From Candidatus Magasanikiibacteriota bacterium (GTDB taxonomy: Bacteria > Patescibacteriota > Patescibacteriia > Magasanikbacterales > GWA2-37-8): a DNA stretch of 44,662 bases. This document shows, piece by piece, positions 8,752 to 16,345 of this stretch. Position 1 is the stretch's first letter; each line of letters opens with the position of its first letter. Where the stretch lies: positions 1-44,662 of the forward strand of contig JACRFW010000006.1 in assembly GCA_016234265.1 (NCBI GenBank), given 5' to 3'. The translations under genes were made by a program, and so were the position numbers. The notes beneath the pieces are model-generated. The model was given only the letters and a program-made list of their open reading frames with translations. It did not search any database and was not told where the DNA came from.

Positions 8752-8755
8752 CCGC

Positions 8756-8950
8756 ATCGGCCTGCCGCTCGGCAACCTCACTTCACAGTTATTTTCAAAT
8801 ATCTATCTAAATTGTTTTGATCAGTGGGTCAAACATAAACTCAAAACGAAACACTATATTCGCTATGCCGATGATTTTGTATTTTTGTCGCCAGACAAAG
8901 ATTGGCTCACGAGCATTGTACCTTTAGTACAGAAATTTTTACAAACAAAT
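8756..8950 (+). pseudogene. Reverse transcriptase remnant (DGR-like)
   Basis: The 65 codons from 8756 encode the palm region of a bacterial reverse transcriptase. They contain GLPLGNLTSQLFSNIYLN, then a conserved FDQWVKH, then HYIRYADDFVFLSPDKDWL with the catalytic YADD box at 8874-8885. The L-G-N-L-T-S-Q form of motif 4, instead of Q-G-x-x-x-S-P, is typical of diversity-generating-retroelement enzymes and close relatives. The fingers domain upstream and the thumb downstream are absent; palindromic repeats lie before it and the regulator's promoter just after. It is therefore a dead fragment. No template/variable repeat pair was recognised. Confidence 0.75.
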
Positions 8951-8954
8951 AGGG

Positions 8955-8983
8955 TTGCTTTTAGGCTTAGAATAGAGTATAGT
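8955..8983 (+). promoter_or_regulatory. Promoter of MgtE_N/CBS regulator and Nramp-type transporter
   Basis: TTGCTT (8955-8960), a 17-bp spacer and TATAGT (8978-8983). The ATG at 9002 is 18 nt beyond the -10 box, so the leader would be only about 11 nt. It supports starting the gene at 9002 rather than inside the upstream RT remnant. Confidence 0.7.
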
Positions 8984-9001
8984 AGACGCGTTATTTGGTT
9001 T

Positions 9002-10213
9002 ATGCTTTACCTTAGTCAACTCCTCAAAACGAAAGTCCGAGACAGCTCCGATCAGGTGGTGGGGGTGCTCGCGGATATTGTCATCAAACCGCAAGAGGGG
9101 CAGTATGCCCCGCTTTTATTTTTAGGCGTGCGCAAGCGATTCTCCAAGCAGATTTTATACGTTCCTCTTTCTGCCGTGGCCGCTTTGGCAGCTTCCGAAA
9201 TTACTTTGCGTATACGGGCGGCTAACATCTTGGCTAATACCCCGAACGAGGACTCGGTTTGGTTGGTGAAAGATATTTTTGACGAGCAGATTGTGGACGT
9301 TGAAGGGGCGCGGGTGGTGCGCGTGAATGATTTGAAGCTTGGTTTAGTGGATGAAATCTGGTGTGTGATTGGCATTGATATCAGTTTGAGCGGGCTCATG
9401 AGGCGTTTGAAGATCGGGTGGCTGGATGTATTTCAAATGTTCCAGCCTAGTTTTATAGATTGGCGCAAAGCGCAACGAGTGAAGGGGGCGTTGCGCGTGG
9501 ACAGCCTTTCCGACGATCTTATCCGTCTTCACCCCGCGGATCTCGCCAATATTATTGAAGACTTAAGCACTAAGCACGGCGCTCGCCTGGTACGATCGCT
9601 TGATGACACTATTGCCGCGAAGGTGCTGGAGGAGCTGGAGCCGCGGCTGCAGAAAATTTTAGTGGATCGCCTAGGGCCGGAGAAGACCTCTCATATTTTA
9701 GAAAAGATGTCTACCGATGAGGTGGCGGACCTTATTCAAATGCTCCCGCCAAAGGAAGCGGAAGAGGTGCTGGCCAAACTGCCCGGCCGCAAATTGACCA
9801 GTGTGGAACAGTTACTCCGCTACAAAGATGACACGGCCGGTGGGCTCATGACTACTGACCTTATACAGGTGAAGCCGTTTTGGACGGTACAGCAGGCGCT
9901 CAAAGAAATTGAGAAACACTCCGATTCTATGCGGTCAGTTTTGTACGCCTATGTTGTTGATGACGCTGAAGTTTTTCAGGGCGCGGTGTCTTTGCGCCGC
10001 CTGATGTTTGCCGAACCGAACGCTAAGATTGACGACTTGCTCATCAAAGATCACCCCTACGCGACTTTGCGCGTTCAACACTCCATTAAGGATGTGGTGC
10101 GAATTATGACAAAATATGATTTGTATACGGCGGCAGTGCTGGATAGAGATAACAAGCTTTTAGGGATGGTGACTATTGATGATGTGATGCGTCACTTACA
10201 TCCTCAAGCGTGA
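9002..10213 (+). CDS. Soluble PRC-like/MgtE_N/CBS regulator
   Basis: A 403-residue cytoplasmic protein with three parts. Residues 1-75 (VRDSSDQVVGVLADIVIKPQ) resemble a PRC barrel. About 155-275 is an MgtE_N domain (RLHPADLANIIEDL, then ILEKMSTDEVADLIQMLPPK). About 280-400 is a CBS pair starting at the family hallmark DDTAGGLMTTDLIQV and ending MVTIDDVMRHL. In MgtE channels these domains sense Mg2+ and close the pore, but here the membrane part is missing. The gene is followed after 6 nt by an Nramp-type transporter, so regulation of that protein in trans is the natural inference. The open frame continues upstream into the RT remnant; promoter position and domain content favour the Met at 9002. 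Confidence 0.85.
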   Translation: MLYLSQLLKTKVRDSSDQVVGVLADIVIKPQEGQYAPLLFLGVRKRFSKQILYVPLSAVAALAASEITLRIRAANILANTPNEDSVWLVKDIFDEQIVDVEGARVVRVNDLKLGLVDEIWCVIGIDISLSGLMRRLKIGWLDVFQMFQPSFIDWRKAQRVKGALRVDSLSDDLIRLHPADLANIIEDLSTKHGARLVRSLDDTIAAKVLEELEPRLQKILVDRLGPEKTSHILEKMSTDEVADLIQMLPPKEAEEVLAKLPGRKLTSVEQLLRYKDDTAGGLMTTDLIQVKPFWTVQQALKEIEKHSDSMRSVLYAYVVDDAEVFQGAVSLRRLMFAEPNAKIDDLLIKDHPYATLRVQHSIKDVVRIMTKYDLYTAAVLDRDNKLLGMVTIDDVMRHLHPQA

Positions 10214-10219
10214 AGATTT

Positions 10220-11503
10220 ATGTTTAAAGCGCGATGGCAAAAATTGGTGCTAGCAATGTCTGTGGTTGGCCCGGCTATAATTGCCGGCACGGCCAACAAT
10301 GATGCCGGTGGCATCAGTACCTACTCCTATGTTGGCTCTCGTTTTGGCTACGCCATGCTGTGGGTGCTCTTGGTGAACTTCATTACTTTGGCTTGTACCC
10401 AAGAAATAGGAATTAAGCTCGGTGTCTACACCGGAAAAGGCTTGGCCGCGCTCATTCGCGAGCAGTTTAAGATCGGCTGGACGCTGTTTGCTTTGCTCAC
10501 GTTGTTTGCCGCCAATGTCGCCGTCACCGCTTCGGAGTTTTCCGGGATCGCGGCGGCTTTTGAAATGTTCGGCGTCAGTAAGTGGATGGTGGTGCCGATC
10601 TTTGTGGTTTTGGTGTGGGTCTTGCTCTACAAGGGATCATTTAAGAGAATTGAACGCTTCTTTTTGTTTATCTCGCTTTTTTTGTTGGTCTATATCGTGT
10701 CAGCAGTATTGGCGCACCCCAATTGGGCGAATGTGCTCAAAGAAAGCGTCGCGGTCAGAATGCCGACGGACTTTCCTTTTCTCATCGCGCTTTTAGGGGT
10801 GATGGGCACCACCATTACTCCGTGGGGACAATTTTTTATACAGTCATATGTGGTGGATAAAGGCGCTGATCCGAAAGACTACAAGATTCAGCGACTTGAA
10901 GTATATTTTAGCGCTTTTTTTACTTGTCTCATCGCGGCGATGATCATGATTACCACCAAGGAAGTGCTATTTGATCGGGGCATCGTGGTGGATAGCGCCG
11001 CCACGGCCGCGAGCGCTTTGGCTCCGGTTTTGGGCTCACTGGCGGAGATTATTTTTGGCGTGGGATTTTTCTTTGCGTCGCTTTTGGGCGCGTTTATTTT
11101 GCCGTTGACCACGAGTTATTCCATCTGCGAAGCGTTGGGTTTTGAACACGGCATGGATACCACCTGGAAAGAGGCCAAGGCATTCTATGGCATTATGGCG
11201 GCGATCATTGTGCTTTCTGCTGTGCTCACGCTCCAGCCATGGTTCTCTCTGTTTCAGGTTATGATCTTCGCTCAAGTGATTAACGGCATTTTGTTGCCGA
11301 TCATTTTAATTTTTATTCTCATTTTGCTTATCAAGGGCAAGCAATTTGGCCTGCCGGAAAGTTCTAAGCTCGGAAAAATTTTCTATTTTGTCATCACCGG
11401 CGAAACCATCGTTCGTCTCATCATTGTGAGTGTGCTGTTGGTTCTGCTCACACTGTTTCCGTCACTGGTGGATTGGTTCAAACAGTGGGCGGTTTCGTTT
11501 TAA
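10220..11503 (+). CDS. Divergent Nramp-family (SLC11-like) divalent metal transporter
   Basis: A 427-residue integral membrane protein with about 11 helices and the Nramp fold. The helix 1 metal motif, normally DPGN, reads N-N-D28-A-G-G followed by ISTYSYVGSRFGY. The helix 6 motif, normally A-x-x-M-P-H, reads T-T-I-T-P-W, so the metal-binding Met is replaced by Thr. Such changes mark the divergent Nramp-related branches, some members of which carry Mg2+ or Al3+ instead of Mn2+/Fe2+. With the MgtE_N/CBS gene 6 nt upstream, Mg2+ or another hard cation is a reasonable guess. Its end overlaps the convergent GT4 gene by 4 bp. Confidence 0.85.
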   Translation: MFKARWQKLVLAMSVVGPAIIAGTANNDAGGISTYSYVGSRFGYAMLWVLLVNFITLACTQEIGIKLGVYTGKGLAALIREQFKIGWTLFALLTLFAANVAVTASEFSGIAAAFEMFGVSKWMVVPIFVVLVWVLLYKGSFKRIERFFLFISLFLLVYIVSAVLAHPNWANVLKESVAVRMPTDFPFLIALLGVMGTTITPWGQFFIQSYVVDKGADPKDYKIQRLEVYFSAFFTCLIAAMIMITTKEVLFDRGIVVDSAATAASALAPVLGSLAEIIFGVGFFFASLLGAFILPLTTSYSICEALGFEHGMDTTWKEAKAFYGIMAAIIVLSAVLTLQPWFSLFQVMIFAQVINGILLPIILIFILILLIKGKQFGLPESSKLGKIFYFVITGETIVRLIIVSVLLVLLTLFPSLVDWFKQWAVSF

Positions 11504-12669
11504 ATTGAGTGGAATAGAGTTAGCGCATCTTTGGCAGTTCTTTCCCACGAAAAAGTTTTGGCCCGCTCCAGGCCTTTTTTTATTGCTTGTTCGCGCGCCG
11601 TTTGGTTATTAAGAAGATATTTCATGCCCTCGGCAATTTCATCTGGGCGGTGCGGATTTATGAGATAGGCCGCAGAGCTGGTTACCTCGGGAAGCGATGA
11701 GCGATTGGAGGTGATGACCGGTACGCCCGCGGCCATGGCCTCCAGCGCCGGGAAGCCAAAACCCTCGTAGAAACTGGGATAGATGAACAGGCTCGCTCCA
11801 CGGTAGAGAGCCGGTTTGTCCGCGGGGTCAACGTAGCCGATGAGTTTAATTTTGTCTTTCACCGGTGACCGATGAATGCGTTTTAATATGGCGTGGTTTT
11901 TCCAGCCCGGGGCACCGGCGATGACGAGCGAATAGGTGATAGCTTGTAACTGGTAGGTGGTAGTTGTAAATTGCTCAAAAGCGGTGATGAGGCCCAGGAT
12001 ATTTTTGCGTGGTTCAATGGTGCCGAGGAATAAAATGTAGTTATCTGGTAAAGAGTATTTTATTTTCGTTTTGTTAGTTGTTAATTGTTCATTGTTCATT
12101 ATTTTGAACTGTGAATTTAAGCCCGGGGAGAGCACGGTGATTTTTTTCTGGTCAATTTGGTAGTATTCTACGATATCTCGTTTGGTGTTGGCCGATGGGA
12201 CGATGATTATTTTTGCTTTTTGACACTGGGTTTTTGGCGCGACCAGACGGTGCCACAGACGCTGGCGGGGCGTATAATAATTTTTAAAGAGATGAAAGGT
12301 CAGATCATGCACCATCAGGATGTGCGGGATATTTTTTGTCAGGGCGGTGAAGTGCAGATTGGGTGAAAAAAAACAATCCAGACGGACTCCGGTTTGGTTG
12401 GCGACGAGGCGATCAAGTTTGGGAGCGCCGGTCAGTGCGGTCAGAACATTTAACAATTTGTGCGGCCAGCGGGTGGGAACATAGTGGACATTTGTTTGTG
12501 TCCACTGTGGCAATGCCATCGCGAGATGGGCCGGTCGGTGGTGATAAAAAAGATAGTAGTGATTATTTGAGTCACTACTGAACAGGGCGTTCATAAATTC
12601 AAACGTGTATTCGCCGACGCCGGTACGATACCGCGTCGCGAGCGGGCGCAGGTCAAGGCCAATGTTGAT
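11500..12669 (-). CDS. GT4-family glycosyltransferase with non-AUG or lost start
   Basis: A GT-B glycosyltransferase with the donor motif EGFGFPALE followed by AMAAGVPVITSN and the segment EPRKNILGLITAF. The first in-frame ATG is at 12594, but the same frame upstream encodes INIGLDLRPLATRYRTGVGE followed by YTFEF, the conserved first strand and glycine loop of GT4 enzymes. That stretch has no ATG, GTG or TTG; the frame is closed by a stop at 12695. I therefore extend the gene to the ATC at 12669, with ATT at 12663 as the alternative, while the ATG at 12594 would give 364 residues. The upstream GT4 gene ends at 12680, so coupling is possible. A heptamer repeat lies in its middle linker. Confidence 0.8.
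   Translation of the reverse strand: MNIGLDLRPLATRYRTGVGEYTFEFMNALFSSDSNNHYYLFYHHRPAHLAMALPQWTQTNVHYVPTRWPHKLLNVLTALTGAPKLDRLVANQTGVRLDCFFSPNLHFTALTKNIPHILMVHDLTFHLFKNYYTPRQRLWHRLVAPKTQCQKAKIIIVPSANTKRDIVEYYQIDQKKITVLSPGLNSQFKIMNNEQLTTNKTKIKYSLPDNYILFLGTIEPRKNILGLITAFEQFTTTTYQLQAITYSLVIAGAPGWKNHAILKRIHRSPVKDKIKLIGYVDPADKPALYRGASLFIYPSFYEGFGFPALEAMAAGVPVITSNRSSLPEVTSSAAYLINPHRPDEIAEGMKYLLNNQTAREQAIKKGLERAKTFSWERTAKDALTLFHSI
12073..12100. repeat. 7-nt tandem repeat (x4) inside a glycosyltransferase gene
   Basis: Four heptamers on the plus strand: GTTAGTT, GTTAATT, GTTCATT, GTTCATT. They encode the Asn/Thr-rich MNNEQLTTN linker between the two Rossmann domains of the minus-strand GT4 protein. 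Seven is not divisible by three, so copy-number change would break the frame. Confidence 0.75.
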
Positions 12670-12679
12670 AGAAGTGGGG

Positions 12680-13804
12680 TTATTGAACAGGCAGAGCTAC
12701 TTGTCGGATGCCGGTCTGAAATTCTTCATAGCGTTCCGCCACGTAGTTCTTTATTTTATCTTTGAAAATGGCGCGGTCAAATGTCGCGGCATGGTCGCGA
12801 ATTTTTCTACTGTCCCAGTGTTCAGAGTCAAAGTTTAGGACTGTATCGTAGAGTGATTCCCAGTTCTGTTCGTTAAAGAATACTCCGGTTTCATTTGGTA
12901 TAACGGTTTCAGTGGCGCCGCCAACGGCATAGGCGATGACGGGCCGGCCGCTCGCCATACTTTCCAGCGGTGTAATACCGAAGTCTTCAATTTGCGGGTG
13001 GATGAAAGCCCGCGCTCCGCTCAACAATTCGGCTTTTTCTGTTTCACTTACGCGGCCCAGAAATACGATATTCGGTTTGGCGATGGAGCGCAGGTAGTTG
13101 AGCTCCGAGCCGGTGCCAAATATTTTAAGCGGTTCTTGTAGACGATTGAAAGCGCGAACAACAATATCAAGGTTTTTGTAGGGTACGAGTCGGCCGCCAG
13201 CGACAAAGTAGCCGCCAGGTTTTTCGCTGATTTTGAACACTGATAGATCAACCGGCGGGTGGATGACGTCGCTTTCCCGACGGTAGTATTTTTGAATTCT
13301 ATATTGGACGGTTCGAGAATTGGCCACAAAGTGGTCTACCCGGTCGGCGCTCATGGTGTCCCAGAGCCGCATTTTGGAGATCAGGCGCGGCAGAAACGCC
13401 TTTATGACCGGATTATATTTTAGGTTGGCAATATACTGGTGCGTGTCGCTCCAGAGGTAGCGGGCGGGGGTATGGCAGTAGGAGATATGGAGCGTATGCG
13501 GGGCCGTCAAAACCCCTTTGGCAAAGGCGCTGGTGGAGGAGAGGACAACGTCAAAGTCTTCCAGATTGTATTTCTCGGTGGCGAGCGGGATGAGCGGCAA
13601 ATACCACTGGAAGTGTCGGCGGACAAAAGGCAGTCGGGAGAGAAATGATTGGTGGATAGTGGCCGATTGGAAATCGGTAATTTTTTCCGGGTCATGGAAC
13701 AAAACAAAAATCGGCGCTTCCGGCCAGAGCTCGTGGAAAGCTTTGAGAACCCGCTCCGCCCCCCCGTCTTGTGATAAATAGTCGTGGACTAAGGCGACGC
13801 GCAT
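12680..13804 (-). CDS. GT4-family glycosyltransferase
   Basis: A 374-residue GT-B enzyme. It begins MRVALVHDYLSQDGGAERVL, the acceptor-side glycine loop of the WbaZ/mannosyltransferase-like subgroup. It continues with HISYCHTPARYLW and ends its donor domain with IEDFGITPLESMASGRPVIA, a variant of the E-x7-E motif. It starts 5 nt after the end of the initiating glycosylphosphotransferase gene, so it probably adds one of the first sugars to the lipid-linked unit. Sugar specificity is not visible. An ATG start at 13804 fits the family. Confidence 0.9.
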   Translation of the reverse strand: MRVALVHDYLSQDGGAERVLKAFHELWPEAPIFVLFHDPEKITDFQSATIHQSFLSRLPFVRRHFQWYLPLIPLATEKYNLEDFDVVLSSTSAFAKGVLTAPHTLHISYCHTPARYLWSDTHQYIANLKYNPVIKAFLPRLISKMRLWDTMSADRVDHFVANSRTVQYRIQKYYRRESDVIHPPVDLSVFKISEKPGGYFVAGGRLVPYKNLDIVVRAFNRLQEPLKIFGTGSELNYLRSIAKPNIVFLGRVSETEKAELLSGARAFIHPQIEDFGITPLESMASGRPVIAYAVGGATETVIPNETGVFFNEQNWESLYDTVLNFDSEHWDSRKIRDHAATFDRAIFKDKIKNYVAERYEEFQTGIRQVALPVQ

Positions 13805-13809
13805 ACAGA

Positions 13810-15231
13810 TCAGACAACACTGCCGGTTTTTTTGAGAACGATGAAAGGAGTTTTAACGAGGATAATGAAATCAAGGTAGAGGCTCCAGTTTTCAACGTAG
13901 AAAGCGTCCAGTCTGGTTTCTTCTTCAAAGGCAAGGGAGCTCCGTCCGGAAATTTGGGCCAGACCAGTAAGGCCCGGCTTAATGGCGAAGAGAATTTTGT
14001 GCTGTTTTTCATAGCTTGCCACTTCACGCGGCTGATGCGGGCGGGGGCCCACCAGGCTCATCTCGCCTTTGAGCACGTTCCAAAATTGAGGCATTTCATC
14101 AAGGCTAAATTTTCGTAAGGTACGGCCCAGCGGCGTGATGCGGGGGTCATCTTTTATTTTATAAATAGGTCCGGTTTTGCTGTTTTGTGTTTTGATAAGG
14201 TCGGCTTCAGTTTTGAGCGCGGCCGCACCCGAGACGCCGAATTGTGGGCCGGTGCAGTATTTTTGGTACATGGTGCGGAATTTTAACGTCAAGAATTTTT
14301 TGCCATAGTGCCCGACCCGTTCGTTTTTATAAATTATCGGCCGGCCGGTTTCCAGCAACACCGCGATGGCAGTAACAAGAAGGAGGGGAGAACAGAGAAT
14401 AAGAAGTAGTATACCGCCAATAATATCAACCAGGCGTTTCATAATTTTTCCCCAGCCGGTGAGCCGAGTGCGGCGGAGCTCAATGATGGGGACCCCGGCG
14501 ACAGTAGACACTGACATATTGGTGGAGATAGTGGCAAAAAGGTCGGCTGAATATTTGAATACCAGATGATGCTGGTTGGCGAATGCGACGGTCCGCAGAA
14601 CTTCTTCCTCGTGGGCCTTGGGGTCAGTGAAGATGATTTCGTCGGGCGGGCGTGTGAACAGCGCTTTTTCGGCGGCGCTGTCAAAATGATCAAAGTGTCC
14701 GGCGATGGCGTAACCGAGGCGCGGCTCTGCCCTGAAAGTGGCCATAATCGTTTCGGCTATGGCAGTTGAGCCAATAAGCGCAGTTTGTTTGAGGCCAACG
14801 CCCCGCCGGAAAAGCATTCCCTTAAAGCTGCGCACAATGAGCCGACCCAAACTGACATAAAAGATGGAAAAGAACCAGGTCACGGCCACGAGAAAGCGAG
14901 AATCAAACCGCTGGAGGGCGAAAAATACATACATGGTGATGCCAGCGAAGCCGGTGGAGCAGGCGAGAATGATTTTCGCGAAGTCACCGGCTAGTTTGCG
15001 GTTGGGGTTGGTGCTGTAGAGTCCGGAGAGTGCGAAAATGATAATCCAGCCAGCGGCCGCTATGGCCAAAACTGGCCAGTAGCGCTCCCAGGGGATATTA
15101 AAAACCACCGGCCTAATGGCGGTGACTGTTTTGGAAAAGCGGAGAAAGTAGGCGGTACTGCCCGCGAGGACAATCATTACAAAATCAATCGGCAATTGCA
15201 GAAAGAGAAAGAAAAGTTCAAAGCGTTTCAT
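13810..15231 (-). CDS. Polyprenyl glycosylphosphotransferase (glycan-initiating)
   Basis: Moves a sugar-1-phosphate from a nucleotide sugar onto undecaprenyl phosphate at the membrane, starting a polysaccharide or glycan chain. The 473-residue protein has four N-terminal membrane helices (about 10-125), a CoA-binding/Rossmann-like middle domain (about 140-250) and the C-terminal bacterial sugar transferase domain. That domain opens with the KRLVDIIGGILLLILCSPLL helix and contains KFRTM, the catalytic-type SLDEMPQFWNVLKGEMSLVG stretch and PRP. It is first in an operon with two GT4 genes and has its own promoter (15249-15277). WbaP/EpsE-like and WcaJ-like names both apply; the substrate is not known. 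Confidence 0.93.
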   Translation of the reverse strand: MKRFELFFLFLQLPIDFVMIVLAGSTAYFLRFSKTVTAIRPVVFNIPWERYWPVLAIAAAGWIIIFALSGLYSTNPNRKLAGDFAKIILACSTGFAGITMYVFFALQRFDSRFLVAVTWFFSIFYVSLGRLIVRSFKGMLFRRGVGLKQTALIGSTAIAETIMATFRAEPRLGYAIAGHFDHFDSAAEKALFTRPPDEIIFTDPKAHEEEVLRTVAFANQHHLVFKYSADLFATISTNMSVSTVAGVPIIELRRTRLTGWGKIMKRLVDIIGGILLLILCSPLLLVTAIAVLLETGRPIIYKNERVGHYGKKFLTLKFRTMYQKYCTGPQFGVSGAAALKTEADLIKTQNSKTGPIYKIKDDPRITPLGRTLRKFSLDEMPQFWNVLKGEMSLVGPRPHQPREVASYEKQHKILFAIKPGLTGLAQISGRSSLAFEEETRLDAFYVENWSLYLDFIILVKTPFIVLKKTGSVV

Positions 15232-15248
15232 AGGTTATAGTTCGAGGT

Positions 15249-15277
15249 AGTGTACCGGTAATTTGGCAGGTCGTCAA
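15249..15277 (-). promoter_or_regulatory. Promoter of the glycan-assembly operon
   Basis: On the minus strand TTGACG (15272-15277), 17 bp and TACACT (15249-15254), with the ATG at 15231 lying 17 nt downstream. Its -35 is only 1 nt from the -35 of the divergent rnpB promoter. Confidence 0.7.
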
Positions 15278-15278
15278 C

Positions 15279-15307
15279 TTGACAACAAGCCCAAAGCGTG
15301 CTATACT
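15279..15307 (+). promoter_or_regulatory. Promoter of rnpB
   Basis: TTGACA (15279-15284), a 17-bp spacer and TATACT (15302-15307), a near-consensus promoter placing +1 at about 15314, exactly at the start of the RNase P RNA. Confidence 0.85.
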
Positions 15308-15314
15308 TGCCACT

Positions 15315-15800
15315 GTTTATAGCGGGTAATCGATCCCACTTTGGTGGGGTAGGAAAGTCCGAACATCCCCCAACTTCTATCGCTACCAGTTGGGAAAAGG
15401 GTAGTGGGTAATACCCATTTTCCGCAAGGAGCAAGGTGCGAACAGAGACGTCGTTGGCCCGAAAGGGCCGCGAGAGCAGGCCCCAGATTCTTGGTTAATC
15501 AAGAAAAAGCTTAGCTTCAGCCGCGGGGTAACAAGGCTGAAGGTGCAACGGCTAAATCCTTACCTGGATGCAAGAGCAGCCCTGAACCCAGCGTGGTTCA
15601 TGGGAAAAGTTCGCTCGCATCGCCTAGCCGAAGTCCGCAAGGACGGAGGCGGGCATTCTGCCAAGCTTAAAGCTTTTAGGACGGGCAGAAGATCGACATA
15701 GTAATATGTCGGCAAGAGAAATGATTATCGGTACCCGCCTTCGTTCCGAGTAATCGGAACTTCGGCGCGGTGCAACAAAATTCGGCTTATAGCTATAAAC
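15315..15800 (+). ncRNA. rnpB: RNase P RNA (bacterial class A)
   Basis: Catalytic RNA of RNase P, which trims the 5' ends of tRNA precursors. The ends pair as GTTTATAGC (15315-15323) with GCTATAAAC (15792-15800), forming helix P1. The conserved core appears as GTAGGAAAGTCC near 15349, AGAGAAATGATTATC near 15715 and ACAAAATTCGGCTTATAG near 15775. At about 486 nt it is longer than the roughly 380-400 nt common in bacteria. A consensus promoter precedes it and a strong terminator follows. Confidence 0.96.
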
Positions 15801-15801
15801 G

Positions 15802-15835
15802 AAAACCCTGTACCAGAAACGGTGCAGGGTTTTAT
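15802..15835 (+). terminator. Rho-independent terminator of rnpB
   Basis: AAAACCCTGTACC (15802-15814) pairs with GGTGCAGGGTTTT (15821-15833) around a 6-nt loop, with one G-U pair, and ends in a U-rich tail. The mirrored A-run means it may also stop the convergent coiled-coil gene ending at 15851. Confidence 0.9.
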
Positions 15836-15850
15836 TATGAGTCCAAAAAA

Positions 15851-16222
15851 TTACGCTCGAGCGGCGCGTTTGCGCGTTTCGCGAGTGGATTCGGCCAGTT
15901 TTTTGGTATCTTTCAGAGCGGTGGTCATTTCCGCCAGGTCCCTCATTAGTCGAGCCTGTTCTTCTAGTAGTTGTTCAATAAATGGCTGTACTGCGTCACT
16001 TTTTTCCCTAAGTTTTTCATATATCTTAATGGTGTCTATGATGTCACGGATATTTTTTCGGTAGGATGTGGCAGCGGCATGGAGCGCTTCAAGACGTCTT
16101 ACTAATTCTTGTTCAGTGTCTAGTTCCACGACAATTGCCTTCTCGCCCTTCTTACCCTTGGCATGTTCAGGCATTGACGGTGATTCATTGTCTGGCCGTC
16201 TAAATTGTAGTATTTCACCCAT
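15851..16222 (-). CDS. Small coiled-coil protein of unknown function
   Basis: About 123 residues starting MGEILQFRRPDNE. A short disordered, charged N-terminus is followed by a long helical region (about 40-123) with heptad-like Leu/Ile spacing (VRRLEALHAAATSYRKNI, then KLREKSDAVQPFIEQLLEEQ) and a basic tail ending RETRKRAARA. No membrane segment or known domain is seen. The frame stays open up to 16306, but that part is a palindromic repeat plus a duplicated RNase J end, so the Met at 16222 is preferred. It lies 94 nt downstream of RNase J on the same strand. Confidence 0.65.
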   Translation of the reverse strand: MGEILQFRRPDNESPSMPEHAKGKKGEKAIVVELDTEQELVRRLEALHAAATSYRKNIRDIIDTIKIYEKLREKSDAVQPFIEQLLEEQARLMRDLAEMTTALKDTKKLAESTRETRKRAARA

Positions 16223-16240
16223 ATTTTTTATGGTAATTAA

Positions 16241-16345
16241 ACTTCTATAACTACTGGAAGTATCACCCGCCTTCGTCCCGACTTTGTCAGGACTACGGAC
16301 GGGCAAGTAGGCCTTTTTACACTTCTATTACTACCGGGAGTATCA
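16241..16345. repeat. Duplicated 3' end of RNase J gene flanking a palindrome
   Basis: The 25-nt stretches 16241-16265 and 16321-16345 match at 22 positions, exactly 80 nt apart. Both can be read on the minus strand as the ILPVVIEV-stop end of RNase J. Between them lies an imperfect palindrome at 16266-16304 whose core is GTCCCGAC-TTT-GTCAGGAC. This looks like a palindromic element inserted at the gene end with duplication of the target, later diverged. Confidence 0.7.

Noticed and set aside
8549-9001. N-terminal 151 residues of the long open frame 8549-10213
   Set aside because: Its GTG start overlaps the plus-strand -10 region, and the frame then runs through palindromic repeats and an RT fragment. 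A promoter at 8955-8983 and the domain content point to a start at 9002.
8565-9001. Mg2+ riboswitch ahead of the MgtE_N/Nramp genes
   Set aside because: The long leader was examined, but it is made of palindromic repeats and an RT fragment; no M-box-like pattern was recognised.
8530-11503. Active diversity-generating retroelement
   Set aside because: Only a 65-codon RT piece remains and no template/variable repeat pair or Avd-like gene was found nearby.
16223-16306. N-terminal extension of the coiled-coil protein to 16306
   Set aside because: This part is the palindrome and the duplicated RNase J end, not conserved coding sequence.
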